A DNA stretch of 64,000 nucleotides, taken from Candidatus Saccharibacteria bacterium oral taxon 488. GTDB lineage: Bacteria; Patescibacteriota; Saccharimonadia; Saccharimonadales; Saccharimonadaceae. The position numbers and the translations under genes are program-made. Shown in pieces: positions 34,216 to 42,657 of the stretch. The notes under the pieces were generated by a model. That model saw only the letters and a list, made by a program, of their open reading frames with translations, was not told where the DNA came from and made no database searches. The stretch covers positions 813,856 through 877,855 of the forward strand of contig CP039998.1 of the NCBI GenBank assembly GCA_013099015.1, given 5' to 3'. How positions within the stretch are numbered: the first letter of the stretch is position 1; every line of letters begins with the position of its first letter.

Positions 34216-35623
34216 TTTTTACTTCAAATTGGTGTTGATCGGGCTGGACGTACTGGCGCTAGTTGGTGCGTTCACGGCGGCATACATCATGCGCGTATCA
34301 CTCGACACGCGACCCTTCCATGTGCAAATTGGAGCGCTGGAGTTTATCACGTCGATTGTGCTGATGCTGCCGCTGTGGGTTGTCTTGTTCTCGTTTTTTG
34401 GGCTATACGACCGTGAGCACTATATTCATCCGCTGCGTGAATTTTGGCGACTGGGTATGGCGGCGGTTTGCGGCATCATGATGATGATTTCCTTTAGCTT
34501 CTTTAGTAACACACCGCTCTTTCCGGCCAAGATGGTGGTGATTTATGCGCTGATCATCAGCTTTGTCATCTTGCTCATCCTGCGTAGCGCTGCCAATATC
34601 GTCAGGCTACATCTGCTGCGCAAAAATATCGGCATCAAGCGCGTGGCGCTGGTCGGCAACGCCGAATCGACGCGGACGCTGGCCGAGTTTATTAGCGCCC
34701 ATCCGTCAACCGGCTTTCACCTCAGTGCTATTATTTCTAAAGACGGACTAATCCCGCCACGGCTCAAGGGTTTGCGGCGTTCGACATTGGCATCGGCCTT
34801 GACTCGCGATAAAATTGACGCCATTATCCAGACCGACACCGCTCGCAGCGAAGCGCACTATAACTTGGCCGAGCAGCACTATCTCGATTTTTATCAAGCG
34901 CCAGCCCTCGATGGCCTGATGACCGCACGGCATACGGTCGAGATTATCAATTCCGTGCCGCTAGCGTACATTCACCCAACGCCGCTGGCCACCGGCTACG
35001 GACGCGTGGTCAAACGGTTGATGGATCTCATCGGTGCGACCATCGGCATTATCATTACCTCGCCGATTATGCTACTGGTGGCAATCGCCGTTAAGCTCGG
35101 CGACCCGCGCGGCCCCGTACTGATGCATGGACAGCAGCGGCGACGCTTAACCCAGTTTAATCGCCCGTTCAAGGTATATAAATTTCGCTCGCACTACGCC
35201 AAGTTTGACGGCAAAACTGACGAGGAGGTGTTCGCGATGATTGGCAAACCGGAGCTGATCGATGAATATCGGCAAAATGGTGATAGGCTCAACCACGACT
35301 TTCGCGTCACACCAGTCGGTCGTTTCATTCGCCGGTTTAGCCTCGACGAACTGCCGCAGTTATTTAACGTTATCAAGGGCGATATTAGCCTCGTTGGGCC
35401 GCGGGCGCTGGTGCCGCACGAGCTGAGCAATTACGAGAAAAAGCACACGCTACTGACGGTCAAGTCTGGCCTGACTGGCCTAGCGGTTGTGTCGGGGCGG
35501 CGCAGTATCGGTTTTGAAGAGCGGCGGCGGCTGGATCTCTATTATGTACAAAACTGGAGTTTGTGGCTGGATATCACCATTCTTCTCAAGACCTGCCTGG
35601 TCATCTTTAAGAAGGAGCCGTGA
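34199..35623 (+). CDS. Initiating sugar-phosphate transferase (polyprenyl-phosphate type)
   Basis: 474 aa from ATG 34199, preceded by AAAGG. N-terminal four to five membrane helices and a CoA-binding-like middle domain, then the bactoprenyl sugar transferase core: [50 protein letters not shown] and [12 protein letters not shown]. It starts glycan assembly by moving a sugar phosphate onto undecaprenyl phosphate. The start lies inside the end of the ligase-like gene, and its stop overlaps the next glycosyltransferase (GTGATG). Confidence 0.92.
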   Translation: MKKNSDFYFKLVLIGLDVLALVGAFTAAYIMRVSLDTRPFHVQIGALEFITSIVLMLPLWVVLFSFFGLYDREHYIHPLREFWRLGMAAVCGIMMMISFSFFSNTPLFPAKMVVIYALIISFVILLILRSAANIVRLHLLRKNIGIKRVALVGNAESTRTLAEFISAHPSTGFHLSAIISKDGLIPPRLKGLRRSTLASALTRDKIDAIIQTDTARSEAHYNLAEQHYLDFYQAPALDGLMTARHTVEIINSVPLAYIHPTPLATGYGRVVKRLMDLIGATIGIIITSPIMLLVAIAVKLGDPRGPVLMHGQQRRRLTQFNRPFKVYKFRSHYAKFDGKTDEEVFAMIGKPELIDEYRQNGDRLNHDFRVTPVGRFIRRFSLDELPQLFNVIKGDISLVGPRALVPHELSNYEKKHTLLTVKSGLTGLAVVSGRRSIGFEERRRLDLYYVQNWSLWLDITILLKTCLVIFKKEP

Positions 35624-36768
35624 TGCGCACCCAGCCGACCATCGCGATCGTTCATGACTGGCTGTATGGTGGCGGTGCCGAGCAGGTTGTCCTGGCGCTA
35701 CACCGGCTCTATCCTGACGCCCCAATTTATACCTCGTATTGCTCGAGAACGTGGCGAAAAAAACTTGATAACAAGGTAGTGACTGGTTATTTACAGCATT
35801 GGCCATTTGCTCAGCTCAGGCGACTACTGCCGGTGCTCAGGCAGCGATGGTTTGCGCGGCTGGATCTCGGGCAATTTGATATTATCATCTCCAGTTCTGG
35901 TAACGGTGAGGCCAAGTTTATCCGAACCACCCGCCCCGATCAACGACATATCTGTTATTGTCATACGCCGACGCATTTTTATTGGCGGCACTATCAGGAA
36001 TACCTGCGTCGACCGAGCTTTCGACCACGGTGGCTGGCGCGACTGGGCTTGCGGCTGCTGGTCCGACCCCTCCGGCGGCGTGATTATCAGGCGGCGCAGA
36101 GGGTTGATGTCTTTTTGGCCAATTCCACCGCCATTCAGGCTGATATCAAGCAATTTTATGGCCGGGACAGCATCGTCGTCTTTCCGCCGGTGCAAACAAC
36201 CAGCTTTATGGCACTCGCAAAAACCCGACCGCGCTCCGTGACGCTACCTGCCCGACCACGCTGCGTAGTGTGGGGACGCCTGGTGCCGATGAAGCGGCTG
36301 GACTTGGTAATTCAGGCCTGTCAGCAGCTCGGTTGGCCGCTCGACATCATGGGTAATGGGCCTGACCGTGAGCGGCTGGAGAAGCTGGCGGGTGACTCGA
36401 CGCGCTTTCTTGGCTACGTCAGTGACGAGGCCCGGGCTGCCGCCATTCAACAAGCTGACCTATTCCTATTTACCGCCCACGAAGATTTTGGTGTAGCACC
36501 AGTTGAAGCCTTGGCCGCTGGACTGCCAGTGGTAGCATATCAAGCTGGTGGCGCACTGGACTATATCAACCCTGGTAAGAACGGCTGGTTTTTCGCCGAA
36601 CAAACCGTTGAGAGCTTGGTGGCAACGCTCCAAACACTGCCCGACCAGCGAGTCTCGCCGCGAGCCATCGCCACCTCCGCTAAACCATTTGCCGAACATG
36701 CCTTTACGACTGCCATAAAGAAAATTGTAACCAACGAAAGGAGGGGCGCTCATGCGCATCGCCATTGA
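35623..36768 (+). CDS. Glycosyltransferase family 4
   Basis: 381 aa. GT-B fold: N-terminal HDWLYGGGAEQVV, CHTPTHFYW, then the C-terminal VVWGRLVPMKRLDLVI and E-x7-E motif EDFGVAPVEALAAG. AAGGAG stands 5 nt before ATG 35623; a GTG three bases earlier could also start. It is coupled to the transferase before it and ends 17 nt inside the next GT gene. Confidence 0.93.
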   Translation: MRTQPTIAIVHDWLYGGGAEQVVLALHRLYPDAPIYTSYCSRTWRKKLDNKVVTGYLQHWPFAQLRRLLPVLRQRWFARLDLGQFDIIISSSGNGEAKFIRTTRPDQRHICYCHTPTHFYWRHYQEYLRRPSFRPRWLARLGLRLLVRPLRRRDYQAAQRVDVFLANSTAIQADIKQFYGRDSIVVFPPVQTTSFMALAKTRPRSVTLPARPRCVVWGRLVPMKRLDLVIQACQQLGWPLDIMGNGPDRERLEKLAGDSTRFLGYVSDEARAAAIQQADLFLFTAHEDFGVAPVEALAAGLPVVAYQAGGALDYINPGKNGWFFAEQTVESLVATLQTLPDQRVSPRAIATSAKPFAEHAFTTAIKKIVTNERRGAHAHRH

Positions 36769-37858
36769 TGCTCGTACATTGCGGACGAGCACCGGCCGTT
36801 ACGTCGAACGGCTGATTCACTACCTACAAAAAATCGACAACCGAAATGACTACATCATTTTGCTCAAGCCAAAAGATATGGACAGCTGGCAGGCTGATAA
36901 CCCACGCTTTCAGAAAGTCGCCTGTCCATTTGCTGAATTTTCATTTGCCGAGCAACGTAGCTTTAAGAAACAGCTGGAGGAGCTGCGCCCAGATCTCGTG
37001 CATTTTGCGATGGTTCAGCAGCCCGTGTGGTACCGGGCCAGCCCAGTCGTCACCACCATGCAAGACCTGACCACCGTTCGGTTCAGCAACCCCGACAAGA
37101 ACCCGGTAGTCTTTTGGGTGAAGCAGCAAATTTATAAATGGGTCAACAAAAAAGTTGCCCGAAAGTCAGCTCATATCATCACCATCTCTGAATTCGTCAA
37201 GCGTGACTTGGTGGATTTTACCGGGGTCAGTCCGGACAAGATTACCGTGACACTTGAATCCGCTGACGAGCTACCAAAGGGCAATGATCCGGTCAAAGAG
37301 CTGGTTGGCAAAAAGTTCATCATGTATGTTGGCCGGCCGACGCCGCATAAAAATTTGCGGCGGCTGATCGATGCATTTGTGCTACTACAGCAGAAGCATC
37401 CTGAGTTGATACTGGCATTAGCGGGTAAAAAGGACGGCAATTATGCTCGCCATGAGGCGTATGTTACTGAACGTGGTATTACAAATGTCGTCTTCACCGG
37501 TTTTGTGTCGGACGAGCAACTGCGCTGGATGTACGAGCATACAGCTGTGTATTGCTTCCCGTCACTAAGCGAGGGCTTTGGTCTACCAGGCCTCGAAGCC
37601 ATGCTACACGGCGCACCGGTTGCCTCGAGCACTGCTACTTGCCTGCCAGAAACACATGGTGAGGCGGCTCACTACTTTGATCCGTATAGCGTTGAGGACA
37701 TAGCGCGGGCAATTGACGAACTTCTGACTGACGAGAAGCGACGTCGTGACCTCATCAAGAAGGGTAAACAGTACGTCAAAACTTTCTCGTGGCAGCGAAT
37801 GGCCGAGCAGACGCTGGCGGTGTATAAACAGTATGGCCGTAAAGACACCAACTCATAG
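36752..37858 (+). CDS. Glycosyltransferase family 4
   Basis: 368 aa. GT-B fold with MRIAIDARTLRTSTGRYVERL, ITISEFVKRDLV, MYVGRPTPHKNLRRLI and the E-x7-E motif SEGFGLPGLEAMLHG. A perfect GAAAGGAGG is located 7 nt before ATG 36752. Last gene of the first plus-strand glycan group. Confidence 0.93.
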   Translation: MRIAIDARTLRTSTGRYVERLIHYLQKIDNRNDYIILLKPKDMDSWQADNPRFQKVACPFAEFSFAEQRSFKKQLEELRPDLVHFAMVQQPVWYRASPVVTTMQDLTTVRFSNPDKNPVVFWVKQQIYKWVNKKVARKSAHIITISEFVKRDLVDFTGVSPDKITVTLESADELPKGNDPVKELVGKKFIMYVGRPTPHKNLRRLIDAFVLLQQKHPELILALAGKKDGNYARHEAYVTERGITNVVFTGFVSDEQLRWMYEHTAVYCFPSLSEGFGLPGLEAMLHGAPVASSTATCLPETHGEAAHYFDPYSVEDIARAIDELLTDEKRRRDLIKKGKQYVKTFSWQRMAEQTLAVYKQYGRKDTNS

Positions 37859-37924
37859 TGGATAATCCTAACTCATTCAAATTAGGCATGCCCTAGTCGT
37901 TTAGGTCGTGGCTCGGCTGCTGGG

Positions 37925-38968
37925 TTATTTTTGCAACTGCTTTGCGATGTCACCACACTTGGCGGCCACATCCCGCCGCGCCACCAACACACCGTCTGGC
38001 GTGTTGACCACCACTACATTATCAAGGCCGATCACCGCCACCGGCTTGTCTGGCTGCTCATTACGAATATAGGTATTGGCGACGTCGATGGTATGAATGT
38101 TGTCACCATATGCGTAATTACCCGCCTCATCCTTGGTAACCGCGTCGTGTAGATCCTTGAAATTACCGATATCCATCCAGTCAAAGCTGGCCGATACCAT
38201 AGCCAGCTGATGAGCTTTTTCGATCAGGGCGATGTCGATGACTTGATTATCTAGCGCCAGGTACGCGTGATTGTAGGCCTCGCTACCGAAGTCAGCAATT
38301 GACGCTAACGTCTGGTAATTTGACCACAGATCTGGGGCACTCCGCTGCATTTCATTCATAAACACCTCAACCGAGCCAACAAAGTAGCCACAATTCCACA
38401 AATAATTTCCCGACTCGACATACTGCTTCGCCGTCTCGTAATCAGGTTTTTCCTTGAACGACTCGACATTATAGACGCCCGCTTGAGCATCAATCACCCC
38501 ATCGCGCTGAATATAACCAAAGCCAGTCGACGGGAAGGTCGGCTCAATGCCGATAAGCGTAATACAACCACGCTCACGAGAAATGCGCGCTGCTGTATCA
38601 AACGAGTGGGCAAACCCCTGGGTGTCACGCACATTATGATCAGAATGAATAAAGGCAATCGGCTCAGTCTGGTCATGATGACGATTGATATAATCCAGCG
38701 CAAACACGATACAGTGCGCTGTCCCCCGCCGTCCCGGCTCGATCAGAAAGGCCTCGTCCGGCAATTCCGGTAGCTGTGCCCGCAGCGCCCCGGCGTGGCT
38801 GGCCTCGGTCACCACGTAGATAGTATCACCGAGCTTTCTCGCCCGGTCATAGGCTTGTTGGACCATGGTGCGCTCACTAGTTAACGCCAAAAGTTGTTTT
38901 GGTTGAGTAGAGGTTGAGAGTGGCCAGAGACGCGTGCCTGAACCACCGGCAATAATTACAGCTATCAT
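37925..38968 (-). CDS. manC: Mannose-1-phosphate guanylyltransferase
   Basis: 347 aa. Nucleotidyltransferase with IIAGGSGTRLWPLSTSTQPKQLL at the N-terminus (pyrophosphorylase loop), FKEKPD near 155, NCGYFVGSVEVF, and DWMDIG near the end. Length matches single-domain ManC without the C-terminal phosphomannose isomerase domain. Makes GDP-mannose for the surface glycan. TATACT ends 7 nt before ATG 38968. Confidence 0.9.
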   Translation of the reverse strand: MIAVIIAGGSGTRLWPLSTSTQPKQLLALTSERTMVQQAYDRARKLGDTIYVVTEASHAGALRAQLPELPDEAFLIEPGRRGTAHCIVFALDYINRHHDQTEPIAFIHSDHNVRDTQGFAHSFDTAARISRERGCITLIGIEPTFPSTGFGYIQRDGVIDAQAGVYNVESFKEKPDYETAKQYVESGNYLWNCGYFVGSVEVFMNEMQRSAPDLWSNYQTLASIADFGSEAYNHAYLALDNQVIDIALIEKAHQLAMVSASFDWMDIGNFKDLHDAVTKDEAGNYAYGDNIHTIDVANTYIRNEQPDKPVAVIGLDNVVVVNTPDGVLVARRDVAAKCGDIAKQLQK

Positions 38969-38975
38969 ACTATAT

Positions 38976-38981
38976 AGTATA
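38976..38981 (-). promoter_or_regulatory. -10 box of manC
   Basis: TATACT on the minus strand, 7 nt before ATG 38968. Confidence 0.5.
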
Positions 38982-39042
38982 CCGAGTTAGGCGCACAAAC
39001 ACCACCTATTCTTTGGCGAACTCTGTGTCCATCCAATAATAT

Positions 39043-39993
39043 TTATAAACTGAGGTACTGCGTATCCTTGTTGTTCTTATAGCCAAAGCCCCTCGCTTCG
39101 GCTTCTAGTGTGTTAAAGAATTCTTTTATTTCCTTATCCGTTGGCTGTTCTGACATCAGCGCAAGCCTCCCTAGCACCATATTGCGCAAGTCATAAGCTG
39201 GCTGTTTGACCTCAGGCCTTCTCAGCAAATAGTCAAGCTGGAGTGCAAACTGTTCATATCGCTTCCTATCGAAAGTAGGATTGTCTGTTTCCTGCTCAAC
39301 CTGCGATTCTGGATATATCAGGTCAACCTCAATTGCGCCAACACGCTCTCCATTAGCCCTTGCTGCTAGGGGATTATCATACATATAAATCCAGTTATTC
39401 ATCCCCGGTCTATCTGATGGGTATCTCAGCAGATGTTGTATTCCTTGACGACTATAACCTCGTGGACCAGCGAGCGCATCCGGCGGCAAACCTAGCGTAC
39501 GTTCAAGCACCCAGCCAGCCAATTCTTCGGTACGCCGCTGGAATGGCGGCATTGATTCTTTCGAACGCTCCGTCCGTCCGATAATGACAACTGAGTGGCC
39601 ATCCCCTGAATTATCATCCTGTGAGTCACCATCCCCCAGCATCCTACTAATCTCTTCTGCAAAATCTGGCATACCCGTTTTCTCTGGCTCGGAGGTGATA
39701 ATTTTATTTCCACCTTGATCTAGTACACACCTCGCACCAATCTGTCGCTGCTTGGGAATTCCTCCTTCTTCTGGTTTAACACATACTACGGTAGCCCCAA
39801 GCTGACCGAGCCCCTTTGCAATACGCGGATCAGGCGACGCATCAACCACAACGCATGGCAGCTCATGGTCTTTGACACATCTCTTTACAGTCATGCGTGC
39901 GAGGCCGTGACGGAGATCATTATAATTATACTTTGTTCCCGTCACCATAACAACTGGTGCTCCCTCTATAGGAGGGCTCTTAACTTTACTCAT
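39043..39993 (-). CDS. Hypothetical protein in glycan locus
   Basis: 316 aa, family not certain. The N-terminal 130 residues (MVTGTKYNYNDLRHGLARMTV ... GIPKQRQIGA ... KIITSEPEKTGM) read like a divergent GT-A nucleotide-sugar fold: a strand, helix, then a K-x-x-Q-R region. However, no convincing D-x-D is seen. Middle part is charged and polar. TAAAAT ends 6 nt before ATG 39993, so it is its own unit. It may be a non-canonical glycosyltransferase. Confidence 0.7.
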   Translation of the reverse strand: MSKVKSPPIEGAPVVMVTGTKYNYNDLRHGLARMTVKRCVKDHELPCVVVDASPDPRIAKGLGQLGATVVCVKPEEGGIPKQRQIGARCVLDQGGNKIITSEPEKTGMPDFAEEISRMLGDGDSQDDNSGDGHSVVIIGRTERSKESMPPFQRRTEELAGWVLERTLGLPPDALAGPRGYSRQGIQHLLRYPSDRPGMNNWIYMYDNPLAARANGERVGAIEVDLIYPESQVEQETDNPTFDRKRYEQFALQLDYLLRRPEVKQPAYDLRNMVLGRLALMSEQPTDKEIKEFFNTLEAEARGFGYKNNKDTQYLSL

Positions 39994-39999
39994 ACTATC

Positions 40000-40005
40000 A
40001 TTTTA
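40000..40005 (-). promoter_or_regulatory. -10 box of the 39993 gene
   Basis: TAAAAT on the minus strand, 6 nt before ATG 39993. Confidence 0.4.
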
Positions 40006-40043
40006 ACATATAAGTTTAATTTGTCAATGACAGATCAGTCCTC

Positions 40044-40862
40044 TTACACTTCAAAAACGCTTTGCACAAACGATACTGCGTCCTCTACACGCTTCACGTT
40101 CTCTCCCTGTTCACCCGGACGCATTTCGATTGACACAACACCCTCATAGCCAATGGACTTTAGCGCATCAGCTGCAGCGCGATAGTCAACATCGTCTCGA
40201 TCATAAACTCGATCAAGCATCGGAGCGCTAACGTGAAAATGCTTCAAGATATCGCCATTGTTTCGTATCGATTCGCCAATATCATCGCCAGCCAGCGCCA
40301 TACATGCCGTGTCAAGATGTAGGCCAATCCCCTCCGAGTTAATCGTACGAACCAGCCGTGCGCCTTCATCTGCTGTTGTCACGTAGTCACAATTATATTG
40401 AGGTGCATTCGGTTCGATACAGAGCATGGTGTTATGCTCCTTGGCGACATCACCGAGCTCAGCAAAGAAACGGCTTGCGATACCGTCCGCCTCTTCTACT
40501 GACATCGCACCGCGCTGTCGATTCTTTGGCGAACCAAACACCAATCGACCAGCACCCATATCTCCAGCTAGTCGCAAAAAGTCAGCCAAATATTGCCGCA
40601 TTTCGTCACGAAGCTCGCTTGATTCAAACAGCTTTAGGTCAGGGCGTGCAAACAGCATCGACTGAAAGGCTGCGATCTCAATGCCATATCCCTTCCACCA
40701 CTCGACATATTCGTTAATTTGCTCGGGAGTCGCCTTGGTCGGATCATCCCAACGCTTCGTCGGCGCGATCTCGACGTAGCGCACGCCAAGCTCCCGCAAC
40801 TTTGCGGCGACGTCCGCTTCTTCTTCATTTGTCCATGCGATGTTCGATATAGCTAGTTTCAT
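40044..40862 (-). CDS. Sugar phosphate isomerase/epimerase (TIM barrel)
   Basis: 272 aa. AP_endonuc_2-type barrel: MKLAISNIAW start, VEIAPTKRW, VFGSPKNR, CIEPNAPQYNCD (Glu), LHLDTACM (His-Asp) and VSIEMRPGE (Glu) supply the metal-binding Glu/His/Asp set. Paralogue of the next gene, with which it shares the start and the SIEMR ending. Probably acts on a sugar of the surface glycan; substrate unknown. It has its own leaderless promoter. Confidence 0.88.
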   Translation of the reverse strand: MKLAISNIAWTNEEEADVAAKLRELGVRYVEIAPTKRWDDPTKATPEQINEYVEWWKGYGIEIAAFQSMLFARPDLKLFESSELRDEMRQYLADFLRLAGDMGAGRLVFGSPKNRQRGAMSVEEADGIASRFFAELGDVAKEHNTMLCIEPNAPQYNCDYVTTADEGARLVRTINSEGIGLHLDTACMALAGDDIGESIRNNGDILKHFHVSAPMLDRVYDRDDVDYRAAADALKSIGYEGVVSIEMRPGEQGENVKRVEDAVSFVQSVFEV

Positions 40863-40868
40863 ATGGTA

Positions 40869-40874
40869 ATTATA
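40869..40874 (-). promoter_or_regulatory. -10 box of the 40862 gene
   Basis: TATAAT on the minus strand, 6 nt before ATG 40862. Confidence 0.5.
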
Positions 40875-40893
40875 CCACTATTTATCCTATGGG

Positions 40894-41775
40894 CTATGCC
40901 GCGAGACCACATTGCTTTTTGAAGATTTTGATCTCTTCCTTAAGAACCTTCGGGTTCAAAGGACCTCTCATTTCGATTGATACCCAGCCATCATAATTAG
41001 CCTCTCTGAGGGCATCCATATAGCCTCCTTGGAGAACCTCCGGCGCAAGTGAAAGCCGCTTCAGCTCCGGAGCACTGGCATCAATACCGCGTACACTATC
41101 TCTATGGTTATGAATCAGTGAAGCCAAATCCTCTGGCATGTCCCCAGCACCATACATCGCTGCTGTATCAGGATGAATTCCAAACCCCGGATGGTCGATG
41201 CGATCAGCCAGTTTCCTGGCCTGTTTTAGGTTTTCCACGAACTTGTTGCCATAGCCTGATAGCGGCTCGATTGCTATCTGCGTATCGTTATCATGGGCCG
41301 CAATAGCAACTCTGCCAAACAGTTCAGCCGCTCTCTCCATAGCCTGCTCGCCACTAAGCTCTCCCGGGTTGCGTAACCCCGGTGAACCAAATGACATCGA
41401 GTCTGCACCGAGTGACCCAGCAAGGTCGGTTAGTCTCTTTAGATGTTCTGTTAGATTTTTACCCTCTTCTTCAGTACCGAAAATCTTCGCATTCTCTCCA
41501 ACTCCGTATGTCAAAGATTGCAGCCCAACAACCGCCAGACCGAGATCCCCGAGACGATTGCGATATTCTCCAGCTTTCCGCTTCAAAGTCCCAAGTCGAT
41601 CTTTAAGCTCCTGCCCAGAGAGATTGGCAATCTCTGGTAAGCTTGGCCAAATTATCGTCGGTGCAACCACAAGACCGTCAACACCACACTGCGACACACG
41701 CTTCAGTGCTTCTTGTTGATCTTCACCAAAAGCAATATTCGAGATAGCAAGCTTCATTGACTCCTTCGAATTCAT
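40894..41775 (-). CDS. Sugar phosphate isomerase/epimerase (TIM barrel), paralogue
   Basis: 293 aa. Same fold and motifs as the 40044 gene: MKLAISNIAFG, LVVAPTIIWPS, SFGSPGLRNPG, AIEPLSGYGN, IHPDTAAM and VSIEMRGP. Two possible starts: ATG 41775 (TATAAT 6 nt before it) or ATG 41757 (AAGGAG 3-4 nt before it). Either gives a full barrel. Located between its paralogue and an SDR gene. Confidence 0.88.
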   Translation of the reverse strand: MNSKESMKLAISNIAFGEDQQEALKRVSQCGVDGLVVAPTIIWPSLPEIANLSGQELKDRLGTLKRKAGEYRNRLGDLGLAVVGLQSLTYGVGENAKIFGTEEEGKNLTEHLKRLTDLAGSLGADSMSFGSPGLRNPGELSGEQAMERAAELFGRVAIAAHDNDTQIAIEPLSGYGNKFVENLKQARKLADRIDHPGFGIHPDTAAMYGAGDMPEDLASLIHNHRDSVRGIDASAPELKRLSLAPEVLQGGYMDALREANYDGWVSIEMRGPLNPKVLKEEIKIFKKQCGLAA

Positions 41776-41781
41776 ACCCGC

Positions 41782-41810
41782 ATTATACCATGATTACTTA
41801 TTTTTTGCAA
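41782..41810 (-). promoter_or_regulatory. Promoter of the 41775 gene
   Basis: Minus strand TTGCAA (41805-41810), 17-nt spacer, TATAAT (41782-41787), 6 nt before ATG 41775. Lies within the 3' end of the upstream SDR gene. Confidence 0.6.
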
Positions 41811-42555
41811 CAAACTCCTTGATACCAGCTAGCTCCTCTGCCTTTGTATATAGATAATTGCCCTCGCCGCCATACACCTCAGCATATTTACTGTGCATAT
41901 CCCAGTAGGCCGGTGTTACTCCCTCCGGCGTGTTAGTAAACTCCATACCAAAGGCAACCTTGGCGACTTCCCGCGTGCTGACTGGTGGCGTCGCAAAATT
42001 AACCAGTGGCAGATTATTCTCTAAAGCAATGGTGATATCGCGCCAAATATTGGCGAGATTATAGTACTGATACATACCATCAGCATGAATTTTCTCAACC
42101 ATGTTATTGTTCATCAGATCATAAATAACATTCTTCTTCAGCCCATCGCCAAATAGCCCCGGCAGGCGAACAATTGTTGTGTCAAAGTTCTCACGACAGA
42201 ATTGCTCAAGATAATACCTATTAACTCCGTATGGCAAAAGCCCTTCGGTTTCAATGGGTGTATCTTCGTTAGCACCATTTGGGTTTTTATAAACACCGAC
42301 TGTCGAGATCAGCACGAACTTTTTAATCTTTGCTTTTTTAATATGTGAAATAAAATCTTCAATCTCCGCCCGGTCGACCTCTGGCTCCTGATTAATCCGC
42401 CACATCTCCGCACGGTTTGCAGCGCTCACCACCAGGTCGTATTCCTGACCTTCAATATCAGCTATATTTTTACTGTTATAATAATCGTCAAACTCATGTT
42501 GACTCTTTATATTTCCACCGACAAAGCCAGTGTACCCAATTAAGGCAGTCTTCAT
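41794..42555 (-). CDS. NAD-dependent epimerase/dehydratase-like (SDR)
   Basis: 253 aa. Rossmann start IGYTGFVGGNI (GxxGxxG), FVLISTVGVYKN, and YGVNRYYLE (the Y-x-x-x-K motif appears changed to Y-x-x-x-R/Y, so catalysis may differ). Shorter than the ~320-residue epimerases. GGAGG 8 nt before ATG 42555. Probably modifies or reads a nucleotide sugar for the glycan. Confidence 0.82.
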   Translation of the reverse strand: MKTALIGYTGFVGGNIKSQHEFDDYYNSKNIADIEGQEYDLVVSAANRAEMWRINQEPEVDRAEIEDFISHIKKAKIKKFVLISTVGVYKNPNGANEDTPIETEGLLPYGVNRYYLEQFCRENFDTTIVRLPGLFGDGLKKNVIYDLMNNNMVEKIHADGMYQYYNLANIWRDITIALENNLPLVNFATPPVSTREVAKVAFGMEFTNTPEGVTPAYWDMHSKYAEVYGGEGNYLYTKAEELAGIKEFVAKNK

Positions 42556-42657
42556 AGTATATTCCTCCTGGCTACAATTATGTCAGATTTTATATAAAAC
42601 ACAACGATAGCCAGTATGGACATGCGGCACTATCAATTATAGAATGGTTTAGGCACT

